The position numbers were made by a program, and so were the translations under genes. Shown here in pieces: positions 42,902-50,847 of a stretch of DNA of 50,847 bases (positions are counted from its first letter, which is position 1; each line of letters opens with the position of its first letter). The notes under the pieces were generated by a model. It worked only from the letters and a program-made list of their open reading frames with translations, ran no database searches and was not told where the DNA came from. The stretch spans positions 2,047,366-2,098,212 of the forward strand of contig NW_022985442.1 of NCBI RefSeq assembly GCF_010093595.1, written 5' to 3'. This DNA is from Mytilinidion resinicola (taxonomy: Eukaryota; Ascomycota; Dothideomycetes; Mytilinidiales; Mytilinidiaceae).

Positions 42902-44099
42902 CTCCTATGCCTCAGCAGGAGGCCGCCGGCCATCCCTCTTCGTAAATTCTTTCCAAGGCCGAGCTTTCCCAGTTGACGGCTCTGATACAACTTCAGACCA
43001 AGGTTCCAGTCTTCGCATCCATTACATCTATTGCTCCCGTCGTGTATACCACACCACCCTTCCATACCTTGATCTCCTTTGGACGATGCTGTGCCCGTAC
43101 ATTTTCATACTGGAGAGTACGATACAAACATCGAATGTATAGTGGGATATCTCGTGCTCGGCAAAGTCTGCCTGCGTCACCGCTGGGTATACAACCCTGT
43201 CGCCCGTCATCTTCTTTGTAGGGCCGGGAGATCAGCCCGAGATCTTCGAGCTAGCCTTCGAGCTGACTCTGGAGCTGGCGGTTGTTTAAGACTGAGTGCC
43301 AGAAACGGGATCCACAGTGGGCACCAGAACGGGACCCTTCAAAACTTGGGCACAGCCGCACCTCATATCCGATACCTGCAGAATCCCGGCTCGGCTCTGG
43401 CACTGGGAGTAACTCTCAAAGCGCCCAATTACTACAGCTGGGCGTGTTAGTTTTTCAGATGGAGGGATCTTGATTATCGTTGGGGTGCTCATTCTCATTC
43501 TCGTCTTTGGTGCAAGCCGATGAGGCTGAGCTAAATCGGCTGCGGGCTTGTGAAGCTTGGGCGCCAAGCAGACTTGCGAGCTCAGCTCTCGCAAGTCCCT
43601 CCGCGCTTGCTTTGATTGCAACTCCTCATTTCATTGCAGGTGGGACGCACATGTCGTCGGTTGACTCGATGGGGATGGTCGCGAACGTAGAGTTGCGCGA
43701 GCGATTGGATCCGGTCTGGCTGGCTCCTGGTTCTGGGCATGATCACAGCAACAGGTGGTCGCACTACTACTGCTCGACCACGAAGAAGCTGAGGTCAACT
43801 CGCGACGCCGTAGTTCAAATCCCCACAACGGTCCGCACAGTCCAGCAGCCCCGACGATCTTATCTAGCCTCTTTCAATGCCGCCTGGAGCAGCACGACAA
43901 TATTATTACGGCCTCCTCGCGATGCCGCCTGGAGCGCGTTGCTGTACCTCCTCCTGTATCGGAACACTAGAAGTTAATGGGCATGGTAGTCGATGGAAGA
44001 TAGATGTTGAGCAGATTGTCTCCGTTAATGTCACGCAATAGGTCGACCCATAGGGCAGTAGGCTGAGGATTAAGGGAGACGAGTTGTAATGATAATAGA
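42902..44099. other. No confident gene
   Basis: Overlapping ORFs exist in all frames (for example 42973-43221, 43079-43450, 43480-43977 plus). The most protein-like is ALIQLQTKVPVFASITSIAPVVY with FHTLISFGR and TFSYWRVRYKH (42973-43221), which lacks an ATG and any family I know. A hydrophobic run LIIVGVLILILVF near 43470-43510 could be a lost membrane segment. Confidence 0.4.
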
Positions 44100-44290
44100 T
44101 TAGAATTTCCCTTGTTCGAACCGCCACCCCCCGACGCAATCGGGCGTGCGATCCTCGGAACGCAAAGTCAAGTGCGACCATGATAATGTCTTATGCAGCG
44201 AATGCGCATGTAACCGCGACGTTAAAGGAACGATGAGAGAAAACGGAAGAGCTGCTGCTGCCCAATCTCCAGCCAATTCAAGTACCTGAG
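44100..44290 (+). pseudogene. Zn2Cys6 cluster fragment
   Basis: The plus strand reads SSERKVKCDHDNVLCSECACNRDVKGTMREN. This is the RKxKCD - C - C core of a fungal zinc cluster, but the first two cysteines and the last one (now G) are missing. No ATG and no downstream domain. It is independent of the Zn2Cys6 copies at 26 and 34 kb. Confidence 0.55.
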
Positions 44291-44395
44291 CGGGTGCCTG
44301 CAGGACCCGTTGATACGCCCTTGAATTAGAGCTTATTTAATTCGCTGGCCAAATCTATACGCACGTGTGAGAAAAGAGTTTGCCTAAATGGGTCA

Positions 44396-44815
44396 CTAAC
44401 ACATGCCTCTCACTTTTCCTTTGAATGTTCCATACGTCTTAGCTTGAGTGAACGGAAGCTCAAAGTCTCCAGCCACAACGGCCGTTCCAGTAATCAACCC
44501 TCCACCTTCGGCCCAATAGAGAGCCATCGTCGAAAGGTTTAGTTGGCCTTCAGGGGCAACGATTTGGACAAAGGCGAGCCCATTGTGCTCAAGTAAGCGA
44601 TCGGAGATGGTTGGAGTGAAGATGGTTGGAGTGTAGGTGGTTGGAGTGGAGATGGTTGGAGTTGGAGTGGATTTTTCGAGGAAGAATTGAATAGTACTCA
44701 TTTGAAAGCTTATGGCGCCCTCGTCATATTCTCGTGGTATCACATCCCGCTTAAAGATTTCATAATGAACGTTGTTCATGATAGTCTTGCAGATAGATAG
44801 ACTCATTCTGTTCAT
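44396..44815 (-). CDS. Hypothetical 139-aa protein
   Basis: An ATG at 44815 opens 139 codons to the stop at 44396. A TATA box (CTATATAAAG) lies at 44861-44870, about 45 bp upstream, so transcription is plausible. The sequence has an N-terminal half with NRMSLSICKTIMNNVHYEIF, a threonine/proline repeat (STPTTYTPTIFTPTIS) of four units, and a C-terminal glycine-rich segment GGGLITGTAVVAGDFELPF. There is no signal peptide or cysteine pattern. Family not recognised. Codons upstream of the ATG to 44911 are open but would include the TATA region. Confidence 0.5.
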   Translation of the reverse strand: MNRMSLSICKTIMNNVHYEIFKRDVIPREYDEGAISFQMSTIQFFLEKSTPTPTISTPTTYTPTIFTPTISDRLLEHNGLAFVQIVAPEGQLNLSTMALYWAEGGGLITGTAVVAGDFELPFTQAKTYGTFKGKVRGMC

Positions 44816-44860
44816 TTGACTTCGGATAATAGAATGGAGAACGCTAAAGAATGGAATGGA

Positions 44861-44870
44861 CTTTATATAG
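44861..44870 (-). promoter_or_regulatory. TATA box
   Basis: CTATATAAAG on the minus strand, about 45 bp before the ATG at 44815; the only clean TATA-type promoter noticed next to an intact ORF. Confidence 0.45.
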
Positions 44871-44911
44871 GATCGGGCAAATGTTATTACAGCAGGGCAC
44901 TGTTCATCCAC

Positions 44912-45702
44912 ATCCTAATCAGCTCACCTAAATCGTTCAAAGACCGTCAAACGCCATGGAAGGCATGTGGACCACTGTGCTGCGCGCGAACCGTCGGATG
45001 ACTTGTCGGAATCGGGGTCATCAAATGGCATGAAATAGGAGAGGGCGGCATGAGTATACCTACGGAGAATAAGGTGTCAGCGGCCTATTGCATTACAAAG
45101 CGGTTAGAATATGACTTGCATGGCTGCTTGCCTCCAATGTGCTCGAAGCATCGGCGGACAGAGCAACGATCCTACCAGGACCAAAAGAGAGTCAACTTGC
45201 AGGGTGGTAGCACGGCCATCGTGATGAGGCTTGTAAGGGCGCCAAGACTATTGCGCCACGAGGATTCGGGCCTCTGTGGCTGCCCGCATCGTGCCTCCGC
45301 ACTAGCCGGCACAACCGCGGAACGTCGGGCGAATGCCTCTGCCTTGTGCAACAGCTTGCCCAAATACACCACAAAGCCCACCGACCCCCGCTACATACCG
45401 CATGATAATAAACTTTCTTTGCATAGGTTTCACGTGTCCAAGGAAGGGCACGAGACGTTCGATGAGCCTCTGCGCACGTCACATGGTAGACTTGGCTTAA
45501 CCCCACCAATTCAAACAACTCGCCGAAACGACCAGCCAGCTGGCAACGACACATCTTGCATTCGGCCCCGTCAAAAAAGCATGTTTGGCTTGAATACCCC
45601 CTACACGAAGAACAAAGCTAACAAATTCCTTTGTTGTCGCAGTGACCTAAGCGTTCCCAGAGAATCACACCCTTTTACGACCTTCAAACTCAAATTCCTC
45701 CG
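44912..45702. other. No confident gene
   Basis: A 222-codon ATG ORF (45050-45718 plus) and two minus ORFs overlap it. Their composition (many Arg, Cys, Ser, His) and lack of any motif suggest chance ORFs in a GC-normal region. If the plus ORF is real it has no recognisable domain. Confidence 0.35.
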
Positions 45703-45936
45703 ATGCCGAAACATCTAGAGATATTGGTGCTCAGCAAAGAGGCTCAAGACATGATAATAAACCTGGATTTATGGCTTGCAGAAAATGAACAATACAAGCC
45801 GGCCGATTCGATGAAATACTTTAACGAGTGTGTTAGTGAAGGGGTGGAACATAAAATTATCCCTTTAGGTGATGAGGTAGCCAAGGGAATTGCAATAGTG
45901 CGGGATAATCCCATTAGTGAACTGTCGAGATCCTAA
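45703..45936 (+). CDS. Small hypothetical protein, 77 aa
   Basis: An ATG at 45703 opens 77 codons with normal protein composition: an N-terminal LVLSKEAQDMIINLDLWLAENEQ helix-like stretch, KPADSMKYFNECVSEG and a C-terminal GDEVAKGIAIV. Short, soluble, slightly acidic; family unknown. It could be a fragment or exon of a larger gene. Confidence 0.35.
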   Translation: MPKHLEILVLSKEAQDMIINLDLWLAENEQYKPADSMKYFNECVSEGVEHKIIPLGDEVAKGIAIVRDNPISELSRS

Positions 45937-45942
45937 AATCTG

Positions 45943-46203
45943 GTGCTAATAATCCAGCAGGCACAAAAGCGCACCGGCCTAGCAACACCAAGGAATCCTA
46001 TCGAAGGAGCATGGGTAGCTGGCGAGCATGAGCAGTTGCTCGTTTGTACTAGGGTTCTGGACGGATCTCCATCCCCTTATGTTTCGGACGGGAACACGTC
46101 TATATCTTTCCCTCGCGGAACGGTAGTCTACCGTGCACCCAACAAGTATGCGTTTGTTAGCGGCGGCGTTGTCTTTGTACACACACACTGGCCCGCTAAG
46201 TAG
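45943..46203 (+). other. Open frame, doubtful
   Basis: 86 codons beginning at a GTG, with NPIEGAWVAGEHEQLLVCTR and RGTVVYRAPNKYAFVSGG. It might be a further exon after 45936 but no splice signals support a join. Reported only so the stretch is not left blank. Confidence 0.2.
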
Positions 46204-46305
46204 GTTGGAAATTGCAAGATTAAAGCGGTCCTCTGGTAGGACTTTGTGAAGACCGAGTCGTTCAACCACGTGGGCTAAAGGCGTTGTCTACTGACGGGAA
46301 CCCGT

Positions 46306-46602
46306 GTGAATCAGACTAGTCCATTTATAGACAGCCGCGTGAATCAGAGTAGTCCATGGGTAGAGAGCCGCGTGAATCAGAGTAGTCCATTGGTTGACAA
46401 CCGTGTGAATCAACGTAGTCCATTGGTAGACAACCGCGTGAGTCAGAGTAGTCCATTGGTTGACAGCCGTGTGAATCAAAGAGGTCCATTGGTTGACAAC
46501 CGTGTGAATCAAAGAGGTCCATTGGTAGACAACCGTGTGAATTAAAGAGGTCCATTGGTAGACAACCATGTGAATCAAAGAGGTCCATTGGTAGATTGTC
46601 TT
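46306..46602. repeat. 33-bp minisatellite, nine units
   Basis: Nine units of GTGAATCARAGWRGTCCATT.. spaced exactly 33 bp, with few substitutions. As 33 is divisible by three, several frames stay open on both strands, each coding 11-residue repeats. On the minus strand the frame reading DSHGCLPMDLF follows a QQTLPVRQDN-type sequence similar to the gene upstream, so the array may be the last coding part of the 46679-49198 gene. Confidence 0.9.
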
Positions 46603-46678
46603 GTCTGACAGGTAATGTTTGTTGCGGTGGACCGAAACTCGCCAGCTGTCCTGGACTAGTACTTAGCAATTGTGCAAT

Positions 46679-49198
46679 TCAATGAAGTGTGGGAAGTACC
46701 TTGTTCATGTGCGGTTTGGGTATAGGGCACATCAGCGGAAATCTGACCCCCAGTCTGCTGAAATGCAACTTCTTCCGTGTTAGTATCCTTTTTAACAGCG
46801 CCGTTGTCAACTCACAAGGTATAGTGTCTCCTACTGCTTGGCCCGTTAGGCATATTTGACCACCAACATCCGCTTGGGCGCACTGCCGCATACCATCCGC
46901 TCCATATGCGGAGCTCGATTGAGGGCCATGTACATCCGCATTTAGCCCATCTTGTCCTATAATTGCGCTTCCTAGGTCGTTGGGAAGCATTTGCAGTGTT
47001 TGTTGCGTTGAATTGGAATTCGCCGGCTGCTGTCTCCGCAAGGATTGGTTGTGGAGTGTGATCTGCCCTGCTAGCCTCGGATTCTCCTTGTGCCCTATGC
47101 AGGTATTTAGTCGTCGTTCAGTTCAACCAGATAGAGAGAAATCACCTTTTTGACATGATTCAATTTCAAATTGGGGCATTGCATTGGGGACGTGGGCCTT
47201 ACCCTGCTGGGGTACATCTCCTGGATGTAAGTATCAGTTTTTACATGGCGTTATCAGCAGCACTCACCATGCGACATGTCCCCTATTTCCCGATTCAGTG
47301 GAGTGGCGTAGGGCTGAGATCTTGAAGGCTGATCGTCTTCATTCCTCGTGTTGCCATTGCGGTGCATAATAGGGCTCCCGCCGGCGGGAGCTGCTGATTC
47401 AGTAACACCGGAGCAATTCCCGCGCGGTGGTGAATTAGGAGGAGCTATTCCGTTCTGCTGCTGATTTGGTGTGGGTGCGTCAACGTCGCTGTCTTCAGCG
47501 TGTGGTCCCTCATGTTCTCTCGACGCCGTCTCTTCAATTTCCTGTACAGGAATTTGAATAGCTAAGAAAAATTATCCCTAGTTTAGTTTCTGTACTGCCC
47601 TTGTCCGGGAAGAGGAAAGCTTACATTTTGGTGTGATCTTGCACAGAAAACTCTGGAAAAAATGGGCGTTACTTGAAATAGTGCTAAACTTACAGTCCAA
47701 GGCCCTGCATATTTGTTTCAACCTAAGTTCGTTAACCAAATACTACTCTTCATTTAATGTTACCGGGTTACTAACGAAAAGGCATCGCCAACCACCAATT
47801 TCGCCATAGAAAGAATACAAAACGGCATCCGTGATTTAGGCAATATTTTTTTGTATGGTCTCAAACCACTTGTGAAAGCTTTGGAACTCTCTCGACTACT
47901 TGAAAAAGTCCCGTATTGAGATATTGTTACGCCGCCTAGCTATGTTAGCAATGCTTCTATTCCAAGAGCAAAGGAAATAATATACTTATGAGCAAAGCTT
48001 CCCAAATGTCGTTGTCCCAGCCTCCTGTTTCCATCAAATCCGTCGCGTTCCGGACTGCCCAACCAGCACCAAGGCGAAGGCGATAAAAATAATCAGATTT
48101 GTGTTTACCGAACCTTTTTGTCATGACGGAGTCAATTCTGTCCTTTGGAAAGTTGTAAAATTCCAACACGCGGCCGACCGTCGCAAGTATAAGATCCGTG
48201 CAACGACCGAATTGCGTATGCAGCTCTCCATTCTCTCCAACCCAACTCGTGGCATCAACGTAACCTTCCAAGCGTCTGAGTGTCAACTCTTTTTCGTCGT
48301 CCGGGGGACCGCCTGTTGAGGCTGTTGAGACTGTTGGGCGAGTGTCGCCATCATGACGAGTAACGAGGAAGGTTAATGAGGCTTCTCTGCAACCATTGAC
48401 GAGGGTAGCTATCACGAGATTCGGTGCAAAAGAGTCAAACCCAAGGCGCTCCCATTTGGCTTGCCAATTGGCAATTTCTTTGATAAAAATGTCGAGTTCA
48501 GTCTCACGCCGAGTTTTACGTCCGCGTTGGTCTTCGTGATCTCGTTTGGGTTGCTTGGTGGGAGGGGTATATTGAAACCACGTTGCGTTTGACGGTGATT
48601 GGAGCTGAGGTTGGTGGGACGGAGAGTGAGGTTGGTAAGGCAAAGAGGTAGGCTGATGAGGTGGAGGAGGTTGGTAAGGCAGAGAGGTAGGCTGATGAGG
48701 CGGAGGAGGTTGGTGAGGTAAAGAGTTGGGCTGATGAGGTGGAGAGCGAAGCTGGTAAGGCAAAGAGGTAGGTTGATGATGTGGAGGAGGCAAAGAGATA
48801 CATTGGTGAGGCAAAGAGGTAGGCTGATGAGGCGGAATGACCGATTGGCGTAGTTGATACGGAAAGCCAAAAAAATAGCGCAGAAGTGTAACAAGATGTT
48901 GCTCAAGGTAATCAGTATACTGAGCATCATCTCCTTTGAAATCAAACAACCTGTGTCCTATACCCATCATTAATGCGTTGATACGGTAGGTTGAGTAGCA
49001 TGGGAACGTGTGTTGTTGTGCTGCCGCTATACGCGCTATGCCGGACTGGGAGTGCGACATGTCGCACTCCCAGTCCGGCATAGCGCCGATAAACCAAAAC
49101 TTTGCGGAACGCCACTTCAATCTCCCCGCCCCATGATGAAGCCCTTCGGATGTGGTGCCGCCCGCAAGTTCATGTGAGCATCGGTCAGATTTACGCAT
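46679..49198 (-). pseudogene. Long Pro/Gln-rich multi-exon gene with three in-frame stops
   Basis: Exons A 49198-47986, B 47939-47625, C 47561-47268, D 47220-47146 and E from 47094 join in one frame through introns of 46, 63, 47 and 51 bp with consensus sites. The product would have about 430 N-terminal residues including a HQPTSLPYQPPPP repeat (about residues 115-215), then conserved-looking blocks (DIFIKEIANWQAKWERLGFD, TLVNGCREASLTFLV, FYNFPKDRIDSV, YSFYGEIGGW, NELRLKQICRALDC, AHFFQSFLCKI), then a Ser/Gln/Asn-rich tail. Exon B holds TAG (47898), TAA (47838) and TAG (47745), all at likely W/Q codons. The 3' end is unclear: a GTGAGT donor at about 46817 could lead to the minisatellite. The 5' ATG may lie in an upstream exon (49415). 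Family not recognised. Confidence 0.6.
49033..49086. repeat. 54-bp perfect palindrome inside exon A
   Basis: Every base from 49033 to 49059 pairs with 49060 to 49086 with no loop, centred on GACA|TGTC. It is in frame in the Pro-rich gene and encodes AMPDWECDMSHSQSGIA on the minus strand. Confidence 0.95.
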
Positions 49199-49625
49199 CC
49201 CGGACTTGAAAGATCGTCTGCCGGCAATGCCATGAATCCCGGCACCTTCTCCCGCACCTTATCCTGCCCTTACTCTCGATAAGTGACCCGCAAGCGACGC
49301 GGGAGGGCGGTCGGTATGGTCGGATATGCTGCCGCTCATATGTTGGTAGGGATTGACGTGAAAGATTGTCAACCACTTCAACCTCTTGATGATTATTATA
49401 TGCCGTGACGGGCATGTTGTCTACGAAGAGCCAGGACCTGGATGTGCGGCGCGGAGAGGACCGACATGAATATAGAGCTGGTTACGCCCAGGTTGGCTGA
49501 GGATGCACTTCATCTCTTCACCGCTTTTCGCTGAGCCTGCATGCGCGTTTGCCTTCTCGTTACCTGAGTTACATCTCCTCTTCACCGCTCTTCGCTGAGC
49601 CTGCGTGTGCACATTCCTGTTGCAG
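49199..49625. other. Divergent region with a direct repeat
   Basis: An ATG ORF on the minus strand (49415-49191) may be the first exon of the 46679-49198 gene, but no frame-keeping splice was found. A direct repeat built on CTTCACCGCTYTTCGCTGAG with CCTGCRTG occurs at about 49512-49545 and 49578-49608. No other gene. Confidence 0.4.
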
Positions 49626-50512
49626 ATTTTCTCCCGGCTATTACATCTACTGGGGTGCAAATTTCAAGCCTTGCGAAAGTACGAGCTGGAATTTATTCCA
49701 CTTTGGGAGCATCTGTTTGTGTTGTTGATAGGCTTCTCCTATCCAACCCTGCTCGTTTTGGTTTGGCTATTTCAGTGCGATGAAGGCCTCACGGGAGATA
49801 CAACGCGAGGTCTAATAGATATCGCGTTGCAGTGCCTGGTCTTGTTAGATGTAAGAAATCATTCCAACATCTATACACACATGCTCACCGGTTCTCAAGT
49901 ACCTGCTTCTCTCTCAACCTATGCACATTCTTCGCGGTAAAGTTCTCGTCGCTGTGGTTTTAATTTTAACTGGTACGATGCTACCAATGATATTTTTCAC
50001 GATACTGTAAGTGGACTACTGAAGAATTACATCTTAAGCTCATCTTTTATAGACACCGGCAGTATTCATTGTATGCAACCTACTCGATACTTCTATTCAA
50101 CGGCATCTTCCCGATATTCCTTTTTGGGTGTATCTTCTCATCAACAAACACCTTGATTGAGGGCGTCGAGGATAACGAGCCAAGGAAATATCCGCGAATC
50201 TGGGCGATCGAATATTATGGCTTCTTGGGGCTTCGATTTGTCCTTGGATGGACTTTCGCCTTTGTAATGATCTATAAGACGAGAGGGAAAGTTCCGTTTT
50301 ATTTGGTGAGTCTTGAACATACCTCTATATTAGCTTGCTGACCTATATAGTACTATCTCTGTGTAATGGCTTGTGGTCCACTCTTACTCCCAGTTCTTAA
50401 AGTCGCTGCTTTGATATTCCCCAGTTATTTCGACCCAATTATCCAATTAGACGATAGATCGACGACTACGCTCACACGACCAACCTTCCAAGGATCAGTG
50501 GAGCCAGTGTAG
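49626..50512 (+). CDS. Multi-pass membrane protein, 3' exons
   Basis: Four exons, 49626-49850, 49900-50006, 50053-50305 and 50351-50512, join in frame through introns of 49, 46 and 45 bp (GTAAGA, GTAAGT, GTGAGT donors), ending at TAG 50510-50512: 248 residues. Exon one begins at a CCTGTTGCAG acceptor; the exon with the ATG is not identified, so the gene is 5' incomplete or truncated. Hydrophobic segments: HLFVLLIGFSYPTLLVLVWLF, IALQCLVLL, VLVAVVLILTGTMLPMIFF, SILLFNGIFPIFLFGCIF, FLGLRFVLGWTFAFVMIY and YYLCVMACGPLLLPVLKVAALIF, suggesting six membrane spans. The C-terminus is short and polar. Family not recognised. The coding part shows no stops or frameshifts. Confidence 0.65.
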
Positions 50513-50847
50513 CTCGAGCGCGCGAGGGCTGAGGCTTATTTACGTATGGGGTAGTATCTTTGCAGTCCCCTGGAACATGTTAGTCGACGATGGAACAACC
50601 TTGGTGTCTCACTCTTTACCGCAGTTCTCGTCAAGCCGGTACTCTCTGTGTATTAGTTAGAAGGGAAACCAGAATATGATCAAGATATCTTTACATTGCA
50701 ATAACATTGGCTGGACAGCGCTTGTGCGTCTCCTGATACTTGGTGCACCATGCTCGTACAGTATAGCGGAGGTGCGTGCATTTGTAGTGAACCACTCAGG
50801 TTGAAATTGATGTGAACTCTGATTTCTATAGACGTCTAGCTAGTTGT
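50513..50847. other. Downstream region with the dispersed repeat
   Basis: No gene seen. 50790-50815 repeats the element-end-like sequence of 33768-33803 (CACTCAGGTTGAAATTGATG then TGAACTCT), so the window may end near another repeat element. Confidence 0.5.

Noticed and set aside
44119..44140. tRNA T-loop-like GGTTCGAA
   Set aside because: On the minus strand GCGGTTCGAAC has no 5-bp T-stem partner and no acceptor or anticodon arm around it.
45050..45718. 222-residue plus-strand ATG ORF
   Set aside because: No motif, unusual Arg/Cys/His composition, overlapping ORFs of similar length on the other strand; listed as no confident gene.
46306..46602. CRISPR-like array
   Set aside because: The 33-bp units are contiguous with no spacers and the organism is a fungus; it is a minisatellite.

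Overview
The window looks like a repeat-rich chromosome segment of a filamentous ascomycete (Pezizomycotina, most likely a dothideomycete of the Pleosporales type). Evidence: short 45-75 bp introns with GTRAGT donors, CTAAC-like branch sites and YAG acceptors; fungal Zn2Cys6, DUF3455 and DUF3716-like proteins; pogo/Fot1, Tc1, chromodomain Gypsy and MULE-type elements; and a 25 kb block with a strong repeat-induced point mutation (RIP) signature (CpA to TpA change, saturation with TAG/TAA, no long ORFs). The taxon is inferred from family resemblance only.

1-25.3 kb: an AT-rich, RIP-degraded transposon graveyard. It starts with the un-mutated N-terminus of a MULE/FAR1-like protein running off the left edge. 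It then holds an OrsD-like relic, an LTR relic, a complete but dead 5.8 kb chromodomain Gypsy element with 268-bp LTRs, unassigned relic coding sequence and a coiled-coil relic. It ends with an 8.2 kb unit (17749-25964) bounded by inverted repeats of about 540 bp and a TA target. That unit holds a pogo-like transposase relic, a relic of an alpha/beta-hydrolase - NB-ARC - TPR NLR gene and a relic of a DUF6601-like membrane protein gene. It is the most interesting object here: either a cargo-carrying pogo-type element or two inverted pogo copies flanking host genes.

25.9-34.9 kb: normal base composition but mostly broken genes. A Zn2Cys6 N-terminal fragment is followed by a nearly intact 2085-bp pogo transposon whose insertion is proven by a paralogous empty site at 34.3 kb. 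Then come a chain of gene relics (an unknown protein, a GAF/sensor-kinase N-terminus, a Mn-superoxide dismutase 5' part and a 6-phosphogluconate-dehydrogenase-like gene with a nonsense codon) and a Cys-rich DUF3716-like gene with an RGG tail.

34.9-40.4 kb: an apparently intact secreted DUF3455 gene, a frameshifted nucleoside deoxyribosyltransferase-like relic, a Tc1-type deletion derivative, a polyproline/Cys-rich gene enclosed by Tc1-type terminal motifs, a palindromic array of those motifs, and a conserved fungal protein gene with one frameshift.

40.9-50.8 kb: a solo LTR with a CTAAG duplication, a SANT/Myb pseudogene with a duplicated 3' part, small hypothetical genes, a 33-bp minisatellite, a long multi-exon Pro/Gln-rich gene on the minus strand with three in-frame stops and a 54-bp perfect palindrome in an exon, and the 3' exons of a multi-pass membrane protein. 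No rRNA, tRNA or CRISPR was seen. In nearly every recognisable broken gene the nonsense codon is TAG or TAA, as expected if RIP leaked beyond the AT-rich block.
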